Below are positions 36,607-48,046 of a stretch of DNA of 64,000 nucleotides, piece by piece (the first letter of the stretch is position 1; every line of letters begins with the position of its first letter). The notes under the pieces were generated by a model. It did no database searches and was not told the origin of the DNA. It saw only the letters and a program-made list of their open reading frames with translations. The translations under genes and the position numbers were made by a program. Source of the DNA: Phoenix dactylifera (lineage: Eukaryota > Streptophyta > Magnoliopsida > Arecales > Arecaceae); assembly GCF_009389715.1 (NCBI RefSeq), contig NC_052400.1, positions 19,127,674 to 19,191,673 on the forward strand, read 5' to 3'.

Positions 36607-39600
36607 TTATAACAATGTTGAGGGGATCCGGTTAGGGGCTTGGCACATGCACCCTGGAGTCCTTGGCTGTCGATAAATACTTCTACCTCTACGCCTGACA
36701 GTTACCCTTTGATTTTCTTCAATCATCTTCCTCACTCTCTCTTCAAACTCATTCCATTGTATAGTTCTATTCTCCGACAAAATTTTGGCAAATCGCTTCT
36801 TGTTGGGCCTCAATGTTGGAGCATTTCCCCTGCCATGGTAAGTACGGAACCCTGTCACCAAAGATGAAAGCTGGCTTCCGGAGTCGGTCATTGCAAACAC
36901 ATCAGAAGTTGCACAGGCTATGAAATCCAGCGCTGCTAACTGCATTATCACAAGCTTTCAATTTTAGAATCTGATAAAATAACTAATAGAGCTAAATTTC
37001 TATCCACTCTAAATGCAAACAGGGAAAAAAAGAAAGAAAAACTTATAAAGGATAATATGTGATGAAGAAGCATACAAAATAAAAGAGCAATCTAATTATG
37101 CAGATGGAGAGCATGTCCATGACTGCGAGTCTGCACCCACAAACAATGCACCCAGAGCCCAAACATGTCATGGCTTAAATGCCATTAGGGCTTAGCATAC
37201 CATTTTAAAATGGGTTTAGCATTCTGCATGTTGCCATAGAAACTGAAGATCGGCACTAACAAAGTTATAAGGTTCTTAATTTTCGATGGACTAAAAAGCA
37301 TAATCATTCCCACGCTTCATTCAATTGCTCCTATGTAATGCTCGTGCATGTGGATGTGTGCCTTTTTCTTAACTCTGCAGTAATTGGAAATCCAGTTTCA
37401 TGTGATGGAACATCTGTTGAAATGCAAGGTCCTACTGAAAGGATCCCCATCAAAACATGGTGTATTACAGTACAAGTTGATGTCATTATGCCACCCATGA
37501 TACAGTTTTTATTTTCACTTGCATATACTGCAAAATATGGAAGGGAAAGAGACCTCCAATGCTCAAAGTCAATCATAGTGAAAGTTCTTAAATTTGTTAT
37601 ATATAAGTGTGATGAATTTTGAAAAAGTTTGAAACCAAATAAGCAGCAAATAACATGCTTCTCAAAACCCATACCGAGTACTGATACCGAATTGGTACGG
37701 TATGGTACGCTCTATACCATCCGGTTCAGGCTGGTATAGCATACCGTGCTTGCAACTTTAAAATGCGGGTAATTAGTAATGCTAATGATGTTTATTTTAA
37801 AGTTTAAACTTACCTGAGAAGAAAAATTCCTGAAAGGAGCAAGTTCACTAGGAGAGAGAAGATCTTCTTTCGTAATCAGATTTGGATAGAGCCTGGTGAA
37901 CGGAAGCATTCTGGATTGACCTCCATAAATTTGAGATCCAGCAAGATATATGTAAGTTTCACGTTTAAAAGCAAGGGCAGAAAGCAAGAGTGCTGCTTCT
38001 TCTGGCATCAGTGGACATCTTCCCAAATTCCTTAATTCTTCTGGAGAAATGGAGCTGAAATGTATTAATGAAAAACAGCGAGACGTTAGCCAAAAGAAGC
38101 AATGGTATTTGAGTGCCTGGAAGATTTTTTTTTTAAAAAAAAATATAATGCTGGCTTACTTGTTTCTGATTCGCATGATGAGTGTAGGAAAGTGAATCTC
38201 CCTATATGCTTGCAATTCTCTTCTCTCTGTTTCACCACCACCAAAATCGCATAAAGAGTATGCCACCATATCCATTTCGAACCTCATATGTAAAGCAAGA
38301 TATCTGGCTGGTTCTCCAGAAATATTATGCCCTTTCGTAGGGGCATCAGGCATATAGCTTCCAAGTAAATATTTGTCCAACTCGGTCAACCCTGACTCAT
38401 ACTTGCGAATTCTTCTGACCAATAAAGAACCAATTTCTTGAATTCTGGGCACAAACTTTAATGCATGAAAATTGCATTTGCATCTTAGTTTCTGCAAAAG
38501 AAGTTAAAGATCAAAATGATGTGTATGTTAGTAGAAATTTGAGGGTCTTTTGGAACAGGCAATAATGCAGTTCTCGTCCTTACTAAAACATCAACAAAAA
38601 GAAGATATGCAATGTGTCCTCAAGAAAAGTTGCACATCATCCAGATCAACTGAATGTAGTTTATCTGGGGTCTTAATAGTTCGGTTGCAATACTATTACT
38701 TTTTAATGTATGCAGTGGTGAGGATGTGTTCATGTAGTGAGTGGTGAATGCAAAGCTATAAGTAGGTGAACAAATGCAAAATATGTGTATGTATCCTGTC
38801 ACAAGTAATGGGTCATAAGAGGGTCATGAACACTTCAAGAGTTTATTAATGAAATACAAATGGTAGCTGTCTAACAAGCTATAAAGGTTCAATAAGAGCA
38901 GCCCCAAAGGACAAAATAATAGTCACTAAAGAGCGATAAAGCGCAGTCAAATGTCATAACACAGTGACATTAAAGGTACCATCTAACCAAAAGTCTACGA
39001 ATTCATGAAACTTGATTTGTGGTAGTTCAAGAGTCATGAGTTCATTATAAACAGGGGTTGTTGAAGTTGTGCAAAAAGAGAATCAGTTGAGTTACATGAA
39101 CAGTCTCTCTAACCCCCATTTTTTTCTGTCTTCTCTCATCTTCCTTCTTTTGTTTCTCTTCTCTCTTCAAAGTTTTAATTCTGTTTCAACGCTTCTCTAG
39201 CCTTTTTTCCCCTTTTATTTCTCCTCTCATCTACAATACACTTGTCTGTTTTTTAAAAGGGGACGTAAGTCTATCTTCTCTCCTATTCTTACCTCCTTTC
39301 TTATCATTTCATATTGAGACTTTAAAATGCCCCTTTCTTCTCCATCTGGCAGTGCAATCCTGTCTTTTTTTTGGGTGCATGTGCAGTCCTGTCTTTTCTT
39401 GCCTTTTTTTCCATATTAATGACTTTTTTACAATGGAGAATATCAAAGATAGTATATGTCCAAATGCAAAGGATTGCAAACTATCTTCTCATTTAGACTG
39501 GTACGATAGCAAATTGTCAAACAGTGATGGAAAAACAAATTAAGCTCAATAAATCCCTCCTAAGCATTAATTTAACATTATAATCAAGATTAGCCTCTAT

Positions 39601-42600
39601 GTTGATAATGTGGTCTGTCAGATAAGCAGAACATATGGTTAAAAGTCAAGCTAGAGCAAATCTCAAACTAAAAGCAAAGCACTTAGGATTCCTAATCAAC
39701 ATCTCATTGCTTTTGGTGATAATTTGATCATCGCTTAATGAAATGAAAAGCCTAGAAGGTCAACATGATCATAACTAAGCTGTGTTCCAATTTTTTCAAT
39801 ACAACATAAGTGAACAAAAGTGAACAAAACTGAAATTCTAGACAGAATCTTACTGATATCTTTGTCCATGACAATGAAAAAACTTCACAATAAATAAACA
39901 AGGCACACAAAAGATGGTGATTCTAACATGAAAGAGTGAAACTAGGATTTTTCTTTTTAAGGCAGTCTTTTTTTTTTGAAAAAAAAACTAGATAGTGTAA
40001 GTGAATATCATTCTTTCATGTTCCAAGGTGTTTATGTACGGCAGATAGCATTTTTGCATGTACATCCTCACTTAAAAGTAAATATGACTCTCTTTTGTTA
40101 ATTTTCTCCAACTCTACAAATTCCTTGTCAAGGAAAGGAAAGTAGAATTGGTCTTCATGATTTCACTACACTAATCTCTGAGTACAAGTAACTTTTGAGG
40201 TCGGTGTATGAGATTCAGATCTACACTTCCATGCTACAGATATTCAGGTCAGAATCTCGGAATACTATAGGTAAGAAAGCATGAAATGAACAATAGAACA
40301 CAGTTATTTTTTTCTCAACTATGATATGTGGCAATGCAAATACATAAACACAAACATAGACATATTGTTTGAATATTATGTTTATAAGTTAGGTAGTTCT
40401 CATAAATGTGCAACATTTGGTACCTCCTTGATATTCACAACTGCTATCTATAGCGCAGGGCAAACAGAAAAGGAAAAAACTGTTAAATACTTAAATCAAT
40501 TTATAAATCAAAATATCCCTTTGAATTAATATGAACCTGCAGATTGGAAGGTAACGGGTCAAAGGCAAGGCGATTTCCAAATCCAAGGAAATGAACAACA
40601 TCATTTTTTAGTAGGAGAGGAAGTACAACTTTGACAAAATACATGGGTTTAGCCTCTTTCATAATATCCATGTCGGTGATCTGGGAAAAGTAAATAGGAA
40701 AATGATTATTTATAAGATGATTCCAAATCATATACCTAAATGAATTCTATCAAAGAGAACAAGAACCATACTTGGCTACCAATTGCTTCAATATCAAGGA
40801 ACTGCAGATGAGAAGGCAACTCTTTTACAATATTTACATCATCCTTCAAATAATTTATGAAATACTCTTCTTGATATATATCACCAAACTGGCTGCAAAA
40901 CATAAGTACATTAATTACTAGGTATTTGACAAAAGATCAAAACTGTATTAGATGTGGCAACCAACGTACATGATGTTTAGACTGCAGAAATGGCATTGGA
41001 ATAAATTCATGCATTTTTATCTTTCATATACAGTAATTTGAACATTTTTTTTCCTTATCGAAACATAAATCCAAAAAGTCCCCCTTCCACATGATACAGG
41101 CACATGAATGATATAATTATTTTGATATATTTTGAAGGTTAAAAATTTAGAAGAATCTTCAGTTCACTAGTAACACCACTCCGCATGAGAAAACTATCTT
41201 CAACTGAACAAGGAAAACGGTGAGTTCGCTATCTTGGTCTTGTATTATAGAGATATTCAAATACCCTAAATTGGTCATGATAATAACTACCATAAAATTT
41301 AGGTATGAAATATTGGTTTAAATTCATGGTTTCTGCCAGCTGCAAACTGAATGGTTTGACTGAAACCAATCTGATGCGACCAATTGCATTGGAAACATTT
41401 GAAGACCCGGCATATGATACAAGAAAAAAGATACACTAAGACCTGTCGTCACCCATAAAAAGAAAATTTAAGTACTTTAAACATGTTTAAACATCACATA
41501 CTTGATGAATAGGTCAAAAGCTTCTGAAATATTTGATTTTCTGTTTTTAGGTGTAAGTGACTGCTTGGATTCTAAATTTACATAGCTTATCAATCAATCC
41601 CAAACAAGATTTAGACTCAGATTCTCTTGCTCTCTAAACTTGCATGTCAAAGTACTAAAACTTGATCAAATCAGAAACCATACATTTAGAGATCAATTAT
41701 ATAATAGTAAAGCTTCATATTAAAGGTGACATCAACATCAAGAAGAATAAACATATAAAGGTAGATGTATTTTGTCATGGGTATAAGAATTTATGATAGC
41801 AAACCTAGTGTCCTTCCAAACACTGCTGTAAAGAAATTTAGGAAGAACCAGAGTGGCATTGAGTAAAGCAGCAACAGCAACAGCATTGCACACCTGTGAA
41901 AATATGATGAAAAGTCCGTATAAGAAAATAATTATAACAGTGATCATGAAGAAGATGTAGAGGATGAAGATAAAAACAATGAGAATTGCAGTTCTGGTGA
42001 TGGCAGTTGTCAGAAAAGTAATTAGTTCTTAATGTAATACTTGTAAGCACAAAAATAAAGCTAACCTTGATTAAACATGTATTTAATAACTTGCAACCAG
42101 GAAATCCAAGATCAAATCTTTCTATAGTTTTTCATGACCTTGTTTGAAGCTTCCTACCATACAAAATGAGAAGTAAAAGTAATGTTATTAAGTCTCATTG
42201 CATAAATCTAATTAAGTTGTTTTAAACTTAATGGATGCTTCAATTAATAAAAATGTTTTGTCATGCTGGTGGTTTTGGCCTGTAGTGAGTGGCTATTGAT
42301 CTATTGTTTGTACACAAAATTTTAACAAGTGTATGCTTATTTTTAGACCCCATAAACAAGTTTAGCAGAACATTTTTAGACACTGACTAAAGTTTGCATA
42401 TGATAAAACAATTTTTAGTAAGAAATGTTACAAGCTGATTCTATAAGCTAAGTTTTCATTAACTAAAAGAATGTAACAAACTTTAGCATTATAGACATTG
42501 GTGCTGTCAGTAAGTATCATGCATACGGCATACCACATATTAAAGTAAAACAATGTAAAACAACAACAACAATGACAACAACAATAATAATCCTTTTTGA

Positions 42601-45600
42601 GTGCATAAAAATGTCAAGCTATCAGTTTAGATCCTTACAGCAACTCGTTGTTGGTTCAAACCGCCATTTGCGCTCACCAATATGTAGCCTGTTTTTTTCT
42701 TGGCATGCTCTGTTGCAATGACATTACTAATTGTAAGCCAAACATCATACAAGAATTAAAAAATATGATGAGCTACTATTCTCCTGTCTATTCCAATAGG
42801 CTCTTTTGTATTTGACCAATTCATGATCAAAATATCTACAAATGGATCATTTTATGTAATAGGATAACTGACTCTCTAAGCTAATTCATGCAGTGGTTGG
42901 TGCTCGCTTCATGTTATTCGTTGTTTCCCTGAATCTGGTATATTCTTTAAAAGATGATCATCCTTGCTTATCCTATTTACTATAATAAGCCTATTCCAGA
43001 TGCCTCTGTATATCTGGATTTCCATGAACATTTCCCTTAGAAAGCTTGTACCAGTAATGCATCTCAAAATACAACTTCTTAGACTTTCCAGAGTTGTTTT
43101 CGCCCAAATTTAAATTTTATATCAATCCTTTTCAGCAATACTATAAATTGCAGAAAATTTGTGGAATACATGAAGGTAATATAATAAAAAAAATCCAACA
43201 ACAAACTCTCCTAGAAGATTTTTCTGTCCACCCAGAAACTTTTCCTGAGACCTATTTATCACTACAGCCAATATTTCCTTTCAATATTTAAAGTACATGA
43301 AAAATTGAAAATTCTTTACATCTCCTCCATTACGCATACAATTAAGGAATTATCAGCAAGGTGCAGCTGGGATATTGTTTCTTGTCTGCCACCCTGCAAC
43401 TCAATTATAAGAGCAGCATAATGATGCCTAGACAGTCCATTAGGAATTCTAAAATGCCATTACGGTAAAAGATTACCCTGATGAACCAGATTCTGTTTAT
43501 CAGCACAAGGTCTCCATTTGGCTGCTTGTTCTGGCTCCTCCCATTGTGCGAATGAACCATGTTGAAATCCATTCTGTTCCAAAAGAATTATTGATAAAAA
43601 AGAATTGTTTTAAAAAGCAGTACATAGAGCACTTGCTCAGATGGTATTAGCCCTTGCCAACTGGGCAAGGGTTGGAGTCGACCCCCAAGGCTGAGGTTTG
43701 TAAAGGGTAGGAAGGTGGGATTAGCCCCTCCTGATCTCATGTGACATGGATTTTAATAATCAAACAAACCTTTGCAAGAGCAGTAGAAGCCAAAGATATA
43801 AGACGCCCATACATTATCTTTTCGGTCTTCTCCATGTCATCAAATCTACTCCTGACTTCCTTCAAATATACAAGTAACATAAGGCCTCAATGAGTCCATA
43901 TATATCTGATACCCATGCATGTTCTAACATTTCCATCATAAAGAATGAACAGATCACAAAGTAGGTTCAACAAAGTTCCACTAGAAATAGAAAGGAACAT
44001 CAATCCCAGTTTATTAAAAAAAAGAGGTGTTAAGTAAATCTTAAAAAAAACCATTATTTGGAGTTATGATGAAAATCATTTTTACATATAAACTACTAGT
44101 ACTTTGTTGAGTATATCAATATTAAAAAAGGAAAAGGATGGACACTTAATCCTTCTTTTGCATGCAGCAAGTAGTAACAGCTATCAAATTTCCATTAAGG
44201 TCATACATGCAAAGCAATTATCCAAATATTATGAGGTAAAATTAAAACTATCAAAGGCAGCTGGACTAAATAATAGACCAAACATTTAGATGTAAGCAGT
44301 TGCATAATCTTGTTAAATCCCTTCCCATAACACGGGTGCAAAACTGACCAGAAAAATGCACCTCAGAAGAAAAGTCAGAAAGGAATAACAAAAACAAGGG
44401 GCTGAATCCAGCGAATTTCAATTTTAAACTAATCACTCAATTCTCCTCTTTCTGAATGAAGCTTTCTAATCATTACATTTCCCTTGAGGCCTCCCATAGT
44501 ACAACATATAAAATAGTTAATTCTTAAATTTTCCTAATCCCTTAATATTATGCAGGCACGGTTCCAAAATTCCTATATACATTAAAATCACAAGCCTTTT
44601 CATATATTGTTTCCAAGACTGGATCCCTGAATTCTTCAACTGTTCCTTATCTGTCTAGACATCAACATGCCAATCTAATGCACAGAGATAGTCCAATTCA
44701 AGAGATAGAATCTGAAACATCTATATGTTTAAATCAACATTCACCAATCACCACCTAGGCTTCAATTATCCTCCAAAATTTCTATATACCTTGCAATCAC
44801 AAGCCATTTATATATAATTTCCAAGACTGGAGCCCCCAAATTGCTTCAATTGTTCTTATCTATAAGGGTTAATCCACCAAATACCCAGAGATACTCCTGT
44901 TTGAGAAAACTTGAGACATCAACATGTCCAAAGCAACATTCTGCACATAAACATTAATTATTCCTCTACACTGACAAAAGCCCCCTCACCTTACACAGAA
45001 TGTTTAGTCACTAACAAGTAACAACTGTAAAGATGCAAATCAACAGTTTAGTCACCAGCAACTTTGTTGCCCATTGACAACAAAGTGGAGATAATATGAT
45101 TCCATTGACAAACTTTGTGAGACGATTATGTTATAGCCAAAATTATAGAAGTGAAGATGCCTTAATTTCTCCAAGTGGATTCAACTTGCATCAAGCCAAG
45201 AGAATAAGAGAACAAATATCCCTAGTCAAGATACGTGCACATGTCTGATTCCTAAAAATATCCTGAATAGGTTAAACATCATTAGTTATTTAACTATATA
45301 TAGAATGAAGAAAGTGATTCTTCAGGAAAAATGATAGAAATACATCGTCAGCTGTTTCTGATAAGATGTCACAAAAGATATTAAGGAAGGAAGGAAACAA
45401 CCTATGAATTCATAATTACCTAAAAACTCTATAGATATTTCAGACTTTGTTTGATATGCAAAAACTGTTACGAAGTAATTTATCTAAACAAGCAAAAACT
45501 AAGTAAATGAAGCTGAACAAAAAGTTGAGAACTAAAAGGCACTGAGTGATCGAAGTTGAATCAGGTTTGCAATAGCACAACAATCCCATTAATTACGGAA

Positions 45601-46142
45601 TCAGCTTTCTCTAAAGCAATATTTAGAATAAATTCTGCAACAAGTGATATGGTATCAATCTATCACAACATGTTCGCACACCTAAATCGCCACTGCTGCC
45701 TAAGCCTTATGTCATGACACACACCAATTCACTCCACATGCAACACGGGGCAGAAATAATCAGCAGATATAATGCGTACCTGAGGCACCTTTGATTTTCT
45801 AGGACCCGGGCCATTATGAAAACTAATGTGATGAATCACAGTAAGCATCAGGGAATCAAGGAGAAAGAAAGAACACATCAACCCAACGACAAAAGCAACC
45901 ATTCTCAAATGCTTGCATATAACCATTTGCCTCTTCATGCACGGCATGGCCTTGGACGTCCCAAAGGAGGCAGGATCATTCTTCATCCCGTGAACAAGTA
46001 AACCATTAGCCGGCGAAACATATCTACCCTGATAATTCTTCTTCGTCCAAGAAGCCTTAGCATTGGCAGAACCATCCACATGGCTTGGGTGGTATAGATT
46101 TCGAGCCGAACCCTCCTTTCCCATGTCAAAGATCAGCAGCAT
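36607..46142 (-). CDS. Plant O-fucosyltransferase family protein (GT106-type, DUF246), complete, ten coding exons
   Basis: Minus-strand exons: 46142-45780, 43859-43770, 43573-43477, 42709-42639, 41893-41805, 40892-40772, 40680-40537, 38491-38160, 38054-37814 and 36939-36607. All phases agree, giving 626 residues and a TAA stop. Residues 81-103 (MVAFVVGLMCSFFLLDSLML) form a signal-anchor, so a type II Golgi enzyme is expected. Family blocks in order: EPEQAAKWRPCAD, GYILVSANGGLNQQRVA, VCNAVAVAALLNATLVLP, QFGDIYQEEYFI, VHFLGFGNRLA, LRCKCNFHALKFVP, LALHMRFEMDMVAYSLC, YLAGSQIYGG, FAMTDSGSQLSSLVTG. These identify the plant O-fucosyltransferase-like family that includes pectin/RG-I rhamnosyltransferases; the acceptor is unknown. 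An in-frame TGA upstream supports the ATG at 46142, though MGKEG seven codons on is also possible. An upstream frame at 46580-46708 (MENLRKIEG) could splice in phase to give an extra first exon, but its donor is weak. Confidence 0.93.
37672..37752. repeat. Palindromic GGTACGG/CCGTACC repeat in intron 9
   Basis: CATACCGAGTACTGATACCG, GGTACGGTATGGTACG and GGTATAGCATACCG mix both orientations over 80 bases. It is related to the element at 17890-18052. Intronic, MITE-like, class unknown. Confidence 0.45.
43630..43755 (+). repeat. tRNA-derived SINE fragment filling intron 2 of the O-fucosyltransferase gene
   Basis: TTGCTCAGATGGTATTAG (box A-like) is followed at tRNA-like spacing by a hairpin CCCTTGCCAACTGGGCAAGG and the box B-like GGGTTGGAGTCGACCCC. 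The intron is only 196 bases (43574-43769), so this repeat makes up more than half of it, in antisense to the gene. Confidence 0.5.
44564..44980. repeat. Old tandem duplication in intron 1 of the O-fucosyltransferase gene
   Basis: CCAAAATTCCTATATAC followed by AATCACAAGCC and TTTCCAAGACTGGA at 44564-44620 recurs with differences from 44773 (CCAAAATTTCTATATAC, AATCACAAGCC, TTTCCAAGACTGGA). The period is about 209 bases. The copies have diverged clearly, unlike the DTC intron pair. Confidence 0.7.
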
Positions 46143-48046
46143 ACACTCTCGAAAAACTGGAACCAGTCATCCGGTTTGTCCAGATCTTATTCCATTAACA
46201 GGACGTCTCAAGCAACAATCTCAGACACAAAACATCACTTACCAACAACCCCTTGAATCTTTCCTTTTTTTATTTACACGTTTTGGAGACAAACCTACTC
46301 ATCGACCGACTAGGATAGACGAGGCACAACGAGATTTTGACAGAAGAGTTTTTAATGTTTCTCTTTCCTTCTTTCTTTCTTTCTTTTATTTTTTGGGCCT
46401 AGTTGTTGGGCGGCAACAATCTCTAATATGGTAGTAGAAAAATACAGAGGATTGGAGGGGAAGCTAAGAAGAACTGTGGGAGAGGGTTGACGTGAGAGGG
46501 AAGGGAGAGAGGGACCGGAGAAGGGAGCTGACCTCTCAACTGCTGATGAGAAGAAAGAGAGCGTCCCCACTGTACGCCTACCAAACTTGATGGTTCCTTC
46601 GATCTTTCGGAGATTCTCCATAGCGGAGGAGGAGAAGGAGGAGGAGGAGAAGGCTTTGCTGCGAAGCAAGAAGAGGCGAAGGGTGGGGTTTAGGAGAGAG
46701 GAGGGCAACGGCTAGCAGGGGATCCCAACCGAACGCGAGATGGTTGGCGCTTTCAGTAGGTAAAATAAAGTTCCGGGCTCGCCGCCCGGCGATCGCGACG
46801 GGGCAAAGCAAAGTCGGCTGCTCTAAGTCCCGGCAACGCGTGACATTGGAATGCCGAATTCTTAAAATAGCTGCCGGGGTCAGCCCACATACGAATATAC
46901 GATGCGATTTAGCTTCCAAGTTGCCGCAAATTGAACACAACCATGCGACAGAATCGTGAATTAGATTTAGTGGCCTCGTGGTAACTCCATACGTGTCTTC
47001 AGATCTGCACCTGTATGTGAGTCTGCAAAAAAAATATATTAATAATTGCATCCTCCACAACCTATGAAGTCATCAGAATGCCTGCCCTCCCGTTACAACA
47101 TGTAGTTTCTAGTGAGCTAATAAATATACGCAAAGTTTCAACCAAGATTTTCAGGAGGGGCTAATAAAATATTTGTGAGATGTATAGAGAGTGATTTTTG
47201 TTTAAGTTAATTAGAGATATATATTGTAGTTGTGTTTGGGATTTTTCTTAGACCTCGAGCATTTTGCTTGATCTATTTAATTATTTATCTCTTAAGTATT
47301 ATTTATAAGAGAGAAAAAAAAGAATGAAAAGAATTTTTTATCTTATTTAGCTGAGAAAAATATAAAAGAAACAGTGTTGCACAAGAAGCAATTGATTTAT
47401 GGATAGCTATTCTAGCTTACTACTTGCATATTGCTAATTTCTCCTAAGTCTATGACTATCTAAAGAGAGGAGAAAAAAAAAGATTTGGCTTGATGCTTTC
47501 TTAATTTTATTTACCTGATAATCTTTTCAGTGCAAGAAAATAATCTTGTATTTTTCCCTATATTTTTCTAATCTCTTGTTTAGTGATCATGTGAAGTTTA
47601 ACGAACTTATTACGAATTAGATGCATAGTATCTTTTAGAAAATAAATCCTATAATTTGAAAATATTACTTACACGATAAATAGAGTTTTATATTTTGCAT
47701 GGTTGTAGACTCATAATTTTGTACTTGATTACCTATTGACAAGACAGCAAGGAGTGAATTAGCTCTGTGATGGTCATATGATGCAATCTTAAGATCGGGC
47801 TAACAGTGACATATTGATCAATCAAGTAAATCGTAGGACTTGATTGTAAATTTTTGGAGTCACAGGGAACGTTTCAAAGATTGCGTATATTCTAACGTTC
47901 CATATCCCGCTCATATTCGTACTAACGGCCCATCCAGCCCAGCCATCAGGCCCGCTCGGTCGGTCCGATCTCTCCCTAAAACCCTCGCCGTTCGCGCACT
48001 CCTAAAAGCCAGACGCCGCCCGTTTTCGCCGTCACCCACGGTTCCG
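46143..48046. other. Divergent intergenic region between O-fucosyltransferase and uL1
   Basis: These 1.9 kb must hold the 5' UTRs and promoters of both genes. A GC-richer part at 46430-46960 adjoins the O-fucosyltransferase side and includes a (CTTT)n run at about 46367-46387. The middle (47090-47830) is AT-rich. No separate gene was seen. Confidence 0.5.

Noticed and set aside
46352-46708. Minus-strand frame upstream of the O-fucosyltransferase start (MENLRKIEG)
   Set aside because: It could splice in phase to the first coding exon, but the donor is weak and the region reads better as 5' UTR. Kept only as an alternative in the gene entry.
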